A DNA stretch of 64,000 nucleotides from Undaria pinnatifida. Its lineage: Eukaryota > Sar > Phaeophyceae > Laminariales > Alariaceae. Shown here piece by piece: positions 56,235 to 64,000 of this stretch. The notes below the pieces were generated by a model. That model was not told where the DNA came from. It saw only the letters and a list, made by a program, of their open reading frames with translations, and did no database searches. The stretch covers positions 15,286,073-15,350,072 of the forward strand of contig JABAKD010000027.1 in NCBI GenBank assembly GCA_012845835.1, written 5' to 3'. Each line of letters begins with the position of its first letter. The first letter of the stretch is position 1. A program made the translations under genes and the position numbers.

Positions 56235-56540
56235 CAACCACACTGTCGCATGTGTGTGTTATGTTAAACCGCTTTTTCCACCCATCGATGTCCAGCGCAC
56301 CCCCTGTCCGTGCCGATTCGTTATCCTAGAAAGACAAAAGAGAAGCTCTGTAGTCAAAACTTCGAGATATACATAAAACATCGCAATTACCACGGCAATA
56401 TACCAAGTACATACGGTATATACATGCATATGGCGTCGGGGCTGTTTTCCTGGATCATGGCGGTGGGGACCTTGGCATTTCCAAGTCGCCACTTTGCACC
56501 ACCTGCAATCAGCAATCAATCATGGACCTCTGTCCGCTTC
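56235..56540 (-). repeat. Short interspersed element sharing the L1 tail, family M (copy 4)
   Basis: Minus-strand copy of 54895-55205. Its tail end on the plus strand is TGTGTGTTATGTTAAACCGC, with ATCGATGTCCAGCGCACC following. Confidence 0.85.
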
Positions 56541-56624
56541 ACATATCTATATATATAATGATTTGCGTTTTTGAGAGGACAAGGATTTGATCAGGAGCTT
56601 TTTTCGTCTCGGCCTCAGTATGGG

Positions 56625-56765
56625 ATTCTCGAAATTGGGTCAAATCGCTTCGTTCGAGCGCAGTCTTCGGGGGGCGGCTCCAACGCCCCTCGCCCTGCCT
56701 TATCCGTTCCGCACCTGACCGGGATCGGGTACGGGGGCTGAGTGAGACAAGCGAGAAGTTGCTCT
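56625..56765 (+). repeat. Hairpin-containing repeat, family H (copy 1)
   Basis: GGTCAAATCGCTTCGTTCGAG, GGGGCGGCTCCAACGCCCCT, GCCTTATCCGTTCC, GAGACAAGCGAGA recur in order at 58436-58555. The hairpin is GGGGCG, loop GCTCCAA, CGCCCC at 56671-56689. Confidence 0.85.
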
Positions 56766-57895
56766 AATGTTGTATGATAGGGTCAGCTCACGCTTTCACT
56801 ACAGTGGGATCCGAAGGGTGCGCCAGCTAGCGTTGGGTTGCGAAAGCAACTGAGTTAAATCGATACACGACGCGTATGAAAATACGTGGAAGTGTGGTGA
56901 GCTTAAGCTTTATTTTTCCCCATCCGCCGGAGGAAAAAAAAAAAAAAAGTATCCTTACGAGGTACTCTCGACCCTTCGGATGTATCTTGCCGTCTACAGA
57001 GCGTGACAATTTCCAAAATTGACATAATTTCCAAACGGTAGTTGCCAAAGTTTTGTATTTTAGGGTGGCACTCTCGAGCTTGAACGAATAAAACACGGGA
57101 AAACATTTTTTAAATGGCATCATTTGCCATTTGACATCATTTGCAAATTTTTTTCATGGCACGCGTTTTATACCAGGATGTACTCAGCTACGATAGGATA
57201 TAATTTCGGGTGAATACGCACATGAAGAAATAATATGTGTGTTACCGATATCTTCACATTTTAGACACATCAAAACTCCGCGTACGCTGATATTTAGGTA
57301 TTTTTTATTCTATATCGCGATATTATTTGTGTGGCCACTTTGTGCTGTCTAAAACTGAGTATGGCGTTTTTTCCACACGCATCAAGGGTCCGAAACTCGA
57401 GACAAGAAGAAGCAAGGTTACTTGCCCCGTCCCGTCCGAGACCCAGAGCAGCGTAGGGCACCAGCTGCCAGGAGTTGGAGACGAGGCATACACAGCATGG
57501 GCCAGATAACGTTGCCTGGACCAACAATTGCCCGCCACAGTATAAACGCGCGGAAGCCGCGATGGGTCGTGCTTTGGGTTGCTTTACGTGGTTACCGTTG
57601 AGGTAGCTTGGGGATATGCACACAATCTAAAAGCGATCGATGCCGAGGAACAAACGCAGGCAAGGAGGTTGACACAACAGAGGAATACATGACTGCTCTG
57701 AATCCTGGATACGTAAATCGCTTTAATTCGTCCTTTTATATTGCGTTTGGTGCTGCTCAAGTGTTTCGCATCTTCATTTTCACCGTTCTTGCTTTGCACG
57801 TGAACCTGACATAGGCTCAAAATCGTTGTTTTGTGCGACCTATTGTGCAACCAACTGGTCAAATTACGACCGCGAAAATAATTGCGAGCTTAGAT
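56766..57895. other. No gene recognised
   Basis: A minus-strand frame at 57323-57538 contains VYASSPTPGSWCPTLLWV, faintly like the segment before the M20 HxDT motif, but the His is absent and no phase-compatible donor exists. A direct repeat CATCATTTGCCATTTGA.CATCATTTGC lies at 57118-57148. Confidence 0.35.
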
Positions 57896-58385
57896 AGGCT
57901 TTGACCCAATAGGTGGATGAAGTCGGGATTCTTGTTTGATATTCTGGAGCGTGCGCGCTGGAGACATTACGAACGGCTATGATAGTGCTCTCCTGTGAGT
58001 ACTACTACTGTAACAGTACGTGGCGAGGGGAGAACCCCGGAGACCCCTGTTACGAAGTCGGTGAGAATCAACAATTCAAGAGCTCGAAAACATATATTTT
58101 GTTGGTTATATCGCACAACCCACTGAGCTAGGTAGTCACTACTTAGTCACGTGACTAAGAAACCCAGTGGGTAGTGCTACGTGTTATGAGTTCGATTCTC
58201 GCCGACTTCATATTTGTCATTTTCCAAGCGTGCGCGATGAAGACAGTATGAATGATTATTATGATAGTTTGCTCCTGAGTACTACTACGGTAGTCAGTGG
58301 TGAGGGGAGAGCCCGGAGGTCGGTAATAATCAGTTTACAAAGTCGACAACATATATTTTGTTGGTTATATAGCACTACCCACTGA
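57896..58385. repeat. Tandem duplication, about 260-280-bp unit
   Basis: GCGTGCGCG, GAGTACTACTAC, GGCGAGGGGAGA and AACATATATTTTGTTGGTTA appear in order at 57950-58110 and again at 58229-58372. Each unit ends in a CACTACCCACTGAGCTA-like sequence related to a tRNA D-arm. Confidence 0.8.
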
Positions 58386-58432
58386 GCTACTGAGTCAAGT
58401 GATTACGTATTAGCTCAGTGGGTAGTGATATC
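58085..58432. other. tRNA-like inverted segments
   Basis: AGCTCAGTGGGTAGTG (58410-58427) matches a tRNA D-arm/box A. Its exact complement CACTACCCACTGAGCT lies at 58366-58381, so the two pair into a hairpin of 16 bp or more around a 28-base loop. A box B with its flank (GAGTTCGATTCTCGCC) lies at about 58189-58204 behind a CAGTGGGTAGTGCTA at 58163-58177. No complete cloverleaf was found, so these are tRNA-derived fragments. Confidence 0.65.
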
Positions 58433-58435
58433 TGA

Positions 58436-58558
58436 TTTCTCGGTCAAATCACTTTGTTCGAGGGGCGGCTCCAACGCCCCTCGTCCTTCCTTATCCGTTC
58501 CCTACTTGGTCGTGAACGCGTACCACGGGGGGTAAGAGACACAAGCGAGAGTTGATTG
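58436..58558 (+). repeat. Hairpin-containing repeat, family H (copy 2)
   Basis: Same element as 56625-56765. The stem here is a perfect 9 bp (CGAGGGGCG, loop GCTCCAA, CGCCCCTCG at 58459-58483). Confidence 0.85.
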
Positions 58559-58861
58559 GCGCCGACTTTAGATTTTGGAATCTCGGTAGATATTTTTCCG
58601 AGGACCGGTCAACGCGTGGCGTGCTAATCGATGACACAGCAGTAAATAACCTACTTCGTATAATAATAGTCGATGATATACCTGGTACGCTGTTTTCAAA
58701 TCCGAGCTACAAGAGCAGCACAGTAGATAACGTAGCCTGACACCACTGCACAGGCGACGCCTATCTGGGTAACGCCGGCGTCAATCGTCGTAATAGCACA
58801 CGATTTCGGGGGGAATGTAATCTCTATGCAAAGATACCTTTTTTTTAATGTTAATTGTCAG

Positions 58862-59215
58862 CCGGTTGCCCCGGTATTCTAGTGGCTACCCTCGAATACT
58901 ACGTCGAATACTACTACTAGCGTTGGTCCTTGACATGTTGAGTTCGATTCACACCGTGATGAGACTTGACTTTATTTGCAAAACTGCAAAAACAAAGGAT
59001 CAACTGCTGAGAGCGCCTAGCAGCGTGGGTAGGTAAAAATCTTGTAAACTTCGACGCGAGTCGACGAGGGAAGGAAATGCTGAATTATTCTCGCGATCAA
59101 AACGAAGGCACGTATCGTAGTGAGGAGGGGGGAGGAGGGCCCGTTATGTGACCCCGGATCTGAGTTACTACTGGGAGGGAGCGCGAGAGTGGTGCGAGGA
59201 TAATACATGGGAAGA
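58862..59215 (+). repeat. tRNA-derived SINE, family S2 (copy 2)
   Basis: CGGTATTCTAGTGGCTACCC (box A, about 58872), then GAGTTCGATTCACACC (box B, about 58950). The two are further apart than in copy 1 because CTCGAATACTAC is duplicated. The body matches 10145-10386 through GTGACCCCGGATCTGAGTTA and GGGAGGGAGCGCGAGAG. An A-rich stretch follows at 59212-59232. Confidence 0.85.
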
Positions 59216-59989
59216 AGAAAGAAAAAAAAAGTTGCAAAGGCATGATTACCACAGCATCCCTGTCATTTTCGAGGGATTTCAAAAAAAAAAAATCCATTCT
59301 TCTCCACGCAAAGATTTTTACTTTTTTTTTTTAGTTTCTTTTTTTGGTGCAGCAGTACATATCCTGAAGGAAGATGCTAGAGTGTCTGCGCCGAATGTTT
59401 TCTTACGTTGGATTTCCGTTGGAAAGAAATCATAGCTGAAGACCTTCTACTATGCGCAAAGTCCGAAACGAAAAAATACTAAATAAATACAAGAATCGGG
59501 CGGGGCCCTCCATAATAGTTGCGCAAAAAGGACGCGACTAAGAGAAGAGAAAGGTAATGGACGGTACCAAGAGGTTGAGGTGCTACATGTATTTGAAACT
59601 TGTCATTGGAAATTGTGGGTTTTGTCGGGAGTGGTATTGCGCACAGGCATATGTGGGGGTAGGTGTTGGTGCACTGCATAGAGGAACTGAAAAGACGAAA
59701 CGAAACGCAAATAAGGAGGTTGTGTATAGTAGGGAGAAGTGTGGTGTTGTGGATAGGCGAGAAATAGACGGGAAGAAAATGGAAAGAAAATTGCGGTGGA
59801 AAAAAAGAAGTAAACCGTGGATGAAATGTACAATATGTAAGGAAAGTTCAATTAGCAAAGGTAGTAGCCAGACCTTAGCTGAATCTAGAGAAGGATTCGG
59901 GCGGCATGACATGCGCCGCCAGCGCTGAAGGATGGGAGACAATTCCGTTTGATTATCAAGTGGAAAAATTCTACCGCAACTGAAGGAAA
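59216..59989. other. No gene recognised
   Basis: A plus-strand frame at 59557-59928 (123 codons) is basic and Cys-containing (MKCTICKESS) but unrecognised. Confidence 0.35.
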
Positions 59990-60430
59990 AACACACGTCA
60001 ATTAGAGCAGTCAGACCAAGTCCCTTACACTAAGGTACGCGAGAAAATGCAAAACCCACGCCGGAACTCAGACCATTAATATATTATAGCAACAGCAGCA
60101 GCAGCAGCGGCAGGGGCAGAAGCGGCCGATGGCCCATCGAGGAATTGCGGCACATCAGCAGTAGTGTCTACAGCAGCCGTCTGGCAAGGGGGAGGGGGCA
60201 CACACACTGGCTCGACGAGCTCAAGACCACAGGCAACCGATTTTTCATCTCTAGAAACGTACTCACAGGAGACACCAACAGCGGCAGCAGCAGCACCAGC
60301 ACCAGCACAGCAGCTACACGACACAAAAAAAACATGATTTTATAAAAAATGTGAACAACGTCAGCTGTGAGTACGACCGATTGAATGGTTGAAACTCAAC
60401 TTTGCAAGCTGCGTGGTACATGGTTATAAA
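59990..60430 (+). repeat. Dispersed repeat, family Q (copy 1)
   Basis: Blocks in order: TTAGAGCAGTCAGACCAAGT, ATGCAAAACCCACGCCGGAA, GCCGATGGCCCATCGAGGAA, GTGTCTACAGCAGCCGTCTG, CTAGAAACGTACTCACAGGA, GAGTACGACCGATTGAATGG, CAACTTTGCAAGCTGCGTGG. The copy at 62795-63130 matches closely from the second half; 60640-60905 is a diverged copy; 61065-61215 repeats only the first blocks, twice. Variable CAG-type microsatellites sit inside it. Confidence 0.9.
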
Positions 60431-60639
60431 AAAAACACAAACAAGGCAGAAAACAATACTAAAAAGCTGCAGAGATCCACAGAGACATCTGGCTATCTAC
60501 GCAGCTATGGCATGCAAAGGAACCTATAGGGTTCAGTATGGGAGAAATCCACGCACGGCATAGATCAGCACAAAAAACACAGCACACTTCAGGAACAGGC
60601 AAAGAAGAGAGTGAGAGCAGCACCAGCAGCAGCAACACA

Positions 60640-60905
60640 CAGCAGCAGCAGCAGCGGCGGCGGCGGGCGCAGAGGCGGGCGATAGCTCAGCAAGGAATTA
60701 CGGCACAGCAGCTGTAGTGTCTACAGCAGCGGCCATCCGGCAGGAGGAGGAGCACACACAGCACTGGCACTGGCTAGGTGAGGTTATGACCACAGAAAGC
60801 CGATTGTTGTTTTTTAGAAACGGACGCAGTAGTCACCACCATCAGCAGCAGCAGCAGCAGCAGCAGCAGCGGCACTACCACAGCAGTACAACAGCAGTGG
60901 AGCAG
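60640..60905 (+). repeat. Dispersed repeat, family Q (copy 2, diverged)
   Basis: GGAATTACGGCACAGCAGC, GTGTCTACAGCAGCGGCC, TTTTTAGAAACGGACGC follow the family order. It has an expanded (CAG)n at 60841-60873. Confidence 0.75.
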
Positions 60906-61059
60906 TACGTACCGACCAATCCACAACGGTAGTACAGCAATACGGCAGGAGTTGGGTGGGAGTTGCACTTTCTTACGATTCTCCACCTTCCGGGGGAGAG
61001 CGCGATTTGTCCCCGGGAGAGGCTTTTCATGCCCACCGCTCATGGAGTTGGGACTCGTC

Positions 61060-61215
61060 AAAAAAGCAAAACGTCAATTAGAGCAGTCAGACCAAGTCCC
61101 TGCCACTAAGTACGCTAAAATGCAAAACCCCCGCCGGAAGTCAGACCAAGTCCCTGACACTAAGTACGCTAAAAATGCAAAACCCATGCCGGAAGTTAGA
61201 CCATTCATCTAGTAT
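61060..61215 (+). repeat. Tandem copies of the family Q 5' block
   Basis: CAGTCAGACCAAGTCCCTG to CCGGAAGT occurs at 61083-61140 and 61141-61198, about 58 bases apart, matching 60008-60072. The rest of family Q is absent. Confidence 0.85.
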
Positions 61216-61734
61216 ACAAGGTTCCCCTCCGGGAAGTGCCTAGGAGAGTGGCGCAAAGACACATTATCATCACTACCGGACGCGATGATCATTGCCTTTG
61301 TACATACAAAAAAAAAAAGTTGCCCGGAAAAATAATGATCTCGCATTTTACCCGCAGTACTTCTTCTTGGGTGTACTTAATAGCAGCAGTACTTTTAGCA
61401 CTTCTTGGGTACTCGATATAGACGTGCCCACGACCGATCTATTGTTGAAAAAATACACACAAAACCACTTGACAACACACAAAACGTTTACACCCGTATG
61501 TATGATATGTACGTATGGTTTCGAGAAGAGCGTCACACTTCGAACTGCAGCTTATGTAGGACCGCCAGGGAGCGAGAAGGGGCACGTGTGGCGTGGGATG
61601 CGGCTTACTGTAGAATATTAAGCAAATAGCACGTATTGAGAACGAGGGAGCAAGAGGACAATACGTTACAGGCTATGACAAAAGCAACTTGCCGCCGTAA
61701 AGAGAGGATATGGCACGCGCACATGGTCCTTTCT

Positions 61735-62165
61735 GTAGCGTTTTGCTCTCCGCATGTTGCCTGCTGTCTATCATCTGCGACATTCGCAAAAAAAACAGAC
61801 CTCGTTGAATAACTGCCTCTGTGGACGTAAATGTATAAGGATGGGTTGGTTGGTATCTACATTATTACTATTGCAAAGGTCCCTATGTTTCTGCATCGAT
61901 GGACACGCGCACCCAGAACGGCAGCACGGCGAAAACGTGTGGTATGGTGGGGTGACCAATAAGGTCAGGCTCCGACACGAGCAACTCGCCGCAGCATAGC
62001 GAGGACACACCACGCGCACGTAAATGGTGTTGCCTACCGCTGGTGTTGTGCGGCAGGGTTGTAGCGTTGTGCTCTCCGCATGTTGTCTGCTGTCTGTCAT
62101 CTGCGATCTCATATAAATGGTGTTGCCTGCCGCTGCTTCTGTGCGGCAGAGTAGCGTTGTGCTCT
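61735..62165. repeat. Tandem repeat, about 90-bp unit
   Basis: GCTCTCCGCATGTTG, CTGCTGTCTGTCATCTGCGA and AATGGTGTTGCCTGCCGCTG recur: partial at 61742-61785, full at about 62022-62107 and partial at 62112-62165. Confidence 0.8.
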
Positions 62166-62794
62166 CTTGGTTTGGTACGATAGTATACACGAATCACACC
62201 AACATGAACATAAATATAAGGACCATTCGAGTACTAATGTGATATTCAAACGATCCTTACACTTTACGCCGGCATGCCATTCGACACTTGACAGAAGCAG
62301 CAGAAGCAGCAGCAGCGAGAGGTAGTGGCGTATAGGCGGGTAGAGCATCGCAGGCTCCGATCAAAGCAATCAGCTGCTACAACAGCAGCCACATACGCAC
62401 AGAGTTGCAGGCTGCTGCTGCTAGGCGTCTGGACTGCTCCTGGGCGGCAATATCGTAGCGTGGTGCTCTGTGCAACAATAGGGAAATGTACGTGTATCAT
62501 TTTACGAGCAGAAAAACCCGGTTTGCATCCAAATCTTACGTGCGCACACGAGGATAGGGGATGCGGGAACACCATCCCCGGGGATATTGCGGAAACCCGG
62601 GGATTTGCCTTATCCGTGCCCAAGGCAAAAACAGTTTAAAAGGCTTGCCACGCGCGACGCACTGCACGGATCGCGCCCAAACCTCCGGCAACATGACCCC
62701 AACGGTCAAATTGTGCCCGCGCCCCCTAACGTTTCGGAAAAAGGTGCGAGCACGAATAGATGTTTCCGAAGAAAAAAAAAATGAAAATTATACG
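62166..62794. other. No gene recognised
   Basis: CAG/GCAGAAGCAG repeats near 62293-62318 and short unsupported frames. Confidence 0.4.
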
Positions 62795-63130
62795 TATACA
62801 TATATAGCGGCAGCAGCGGCGGGGGCAGGGGCAGAGACAGCCGATGGCCCATCGAGGAATTGCGGCACAGCAGCAGTAGTGTCTAAAGCAGCAGCCGTCT
62901 GGCAAGGGGGAGGGGGCACACACGCTGGCTCGGCCAGCTCAAGACCACAGACACTCCATTTTTTATTTCTAGAAACGTACTCACAGGAGACACCAACAGC
63001 GGCAACAGCAGCAGCACAGCATTACACTACACAAAAAAAGGATGATTTTCTAAATTAAGAGAAAAATGTCATCTGTGAGTACGACCGATTGAATGGTTAA
63101 AACTCAACTTTGCAAGCTGCGTGGCACATG
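62795..63130 (+). repeat. Dispersed repeat, family Q (copy 3)
   Basis: Close match to 60090-60425, including GATGGCCCATCGAGGAATTG, CTGGCAAGGGGGAGGGGGCA, CTAGAAACGTACTCACAGGA and GCAAGCTGCGTGGCACATGG. A CAG-type run differs in length. Confidence 0.9.
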
Positions 63131-64000
63131 GATATAAAAAAATACCAAAAAATATGGAACCTGGTCTCTCACGGGGGCCCGGAGTCGAAGTGGTGAGGGT
63201 GGTCCCGGAGGTCTGGTACTCGTCGCGGATGGTCGGTAGTCGGAGCGGAGAGGTCGTCGCAGAGCTGAAGTCGAAGCGGAGAGGGCGTCGCGGTGCTGAG
63301 GTCCCTTGACGATCGTTCTCAACAGCGAACGCGACTGATAACCTTTCTTATATGTAGCAAGGAGATGCTAAGCCAGAGCTAGAGTGACGGTGGGCATATG
63401 CCCTTCGTCATGCGGCGGGATCATCTTTCGGTGGCTGACCTTCCGGGGACGGGTCAACGCCGTCTATGACGGGTGACGCCGTTCGCGACCCGGGATCGTG
63501 TATTGCCTGACCGGTGACGTGTCCTCTCGCGCATGCGTGTACGCGATCTACGATAGGTATCTACGACCCTGTCTTCCACATCACCCCCCTCTGTATTCGC
63601 TGCAAGCCCATCTTAGCTAAGGATGGTTTTGTAGCGGTCATCGGGAGGATGACAATTTTAGGAAACGGGGTGTCGATTTATCGGATCGAGACACAGCAGC
63701 TGTTATATGCGTGCATCCACTCCTTATAACTGACGTGTTTAGCAAACACGGGTGTGAAACACCGGGCCAGCGAAGATGTTTACATTTTCGAGCTTGCATG
63801 CTGACAGCGTGTGCTGGAGTTGTATGGGGTTTCCAAATATTATCTCAACGCACGTATTCCGTGTGGCCACACGTACTGGTGCGCCCCTCGTGGTTGCTGT
63901 TCTGGGAACCACGGGCAGCGAAGTTGTTTAGTGATTTCTCTTTTGTGGGCGGGTCCGCCTAGATATTTTCACTCGGAGTCAGCTCAGTTGATCTAGGTGC
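63131..64000. other. No gene recognised
   Basis: At 63215-63300 a short GAAGTCGAAGCGGAGAGGGC-like repeat gives Arg-rich frames. Nothing else is recognised to the end. Confidence 0.4.

Larger units (their letters stand above)
209..58687. repeat. Highly iterated palindrome TACC(A/T)GGTA, 19 copies
   Basis: The 9-base palindrome TACCWGGTA was found by eye at 209, 11229, 19449, 21889, 22334, 22561, 22753, 26324, 26338, 29162, 29293, 31203, 34233, 35302, 35568, 38701, 42444, 54426 and 58679 (start positions). Many copies extend to ATACCWGGTAT or GTACCWGGTAC. Flanking DNA differs between most copies, so it is not simply carried inside one repeat. About 0.5 exact copies would be expected in random DNA of this length. 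Near-matches with one end base changed also occur, for example at 13374, 33803, 43589 and 57172. All but one of the exact copies lie in non-coding DNA or repeats; 42444 lies in an intron of the dehydrogenase gene. Function is unknown. Confidence 0.85.

Noticed and set aside
57323-57538. Minus-strand frame with VYASSPTPGSWCPTLLWV as the missing N-terminal M20 exon
   Set aside because: The zinc-binding His-x-Asp pattern is not present and no donor in the right phase follows; the likeness is short enough to be chance.
58130-58210. A functional tRNA gene
   Set aside because: Box A-like and box B-like words are present but acceptor and anticodon stems do not pair, and the element is tandemly duplicated like a repeat.

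Overview
The window looks like nuclear DNA of a eukaryote with a repeat-rich, gene-poor genome. Two genes can be reconstructed as several exons joined across introns with GT-AG (once GC-AG) borders and consistent phase. tRNA-derived short retroelements, 5'-truncated non-LTR elements, a Ty3/gypsy-type integrase fragment and many microsatellites fill most of the rest. A protist, perhaps an alga or stramenopile, is my best guess. No ribosomal RNA, intact tRNA gene or organellar gene was seen, so the lineage is not fixed by this sequence.

Genes. (1) 39993-46535 (+): a UDP-glucose/GDP-mannose dehydrogenase family protein in seven visible exons, carrying the STVPPGTT, QPEFLRA and GGVCLPKD (catalytic Cys) motifs. 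The NAD-binding N-terminus is not found and the C-terminus is unusually short. (2) 54308-50771 (-): a zinc-dependent M20-family amidohydrolase/peptidase (acetylornithine deacetylase-like) in five visible exons with exact phase agreement, including a probable GC-AG intron. Its N-terminal exons are not found. The two genes are convergent and about 4.2 kb apart.

Layout. 1-2.1 kb: a tRNA-derived SINE and small tandem arrays. 2.1-9.6 kb: a G-rich, strand-biased tract of decayed tandem repeats with open frames but no recognised protein. 9.7-16.5 kb: dispersed repeats, perfect palindromes and GGGTC microsatellites. 16.5-19.2 kb: an integrase relic between 51-bp direct repeats. 20.2-26.2 kb: a 1.55-kb inverted repeat, both arms being 5'-truncated copies of a non-LTR-like element with a conserved ORF end and an (AC)n 3' terminus, plus a third partial copy. 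26.5-39.9 kb: mostly dispersed repeats, LINE reverse-transcriptase remnants and low-complexity DNA. 40-54.3 kb: the two genes, with MITE-like elements and satellites in and between them. 54.3-64 kb: SINE-like repeats, tRNA-like hairpins and a three-copy repeat family.

The most unusual signals are a 9-bp palindrome, TACC(A/T)GGTA, found by eye 19 times in unrelated contexts where about 0.5 would be expected, and a common 3' tail (TTTAATGTGAAGAACACAC-like) shared by the long truncated elements and several otherwise different short repeats. The tail is what a LINE that mobilises SINEs would leave.
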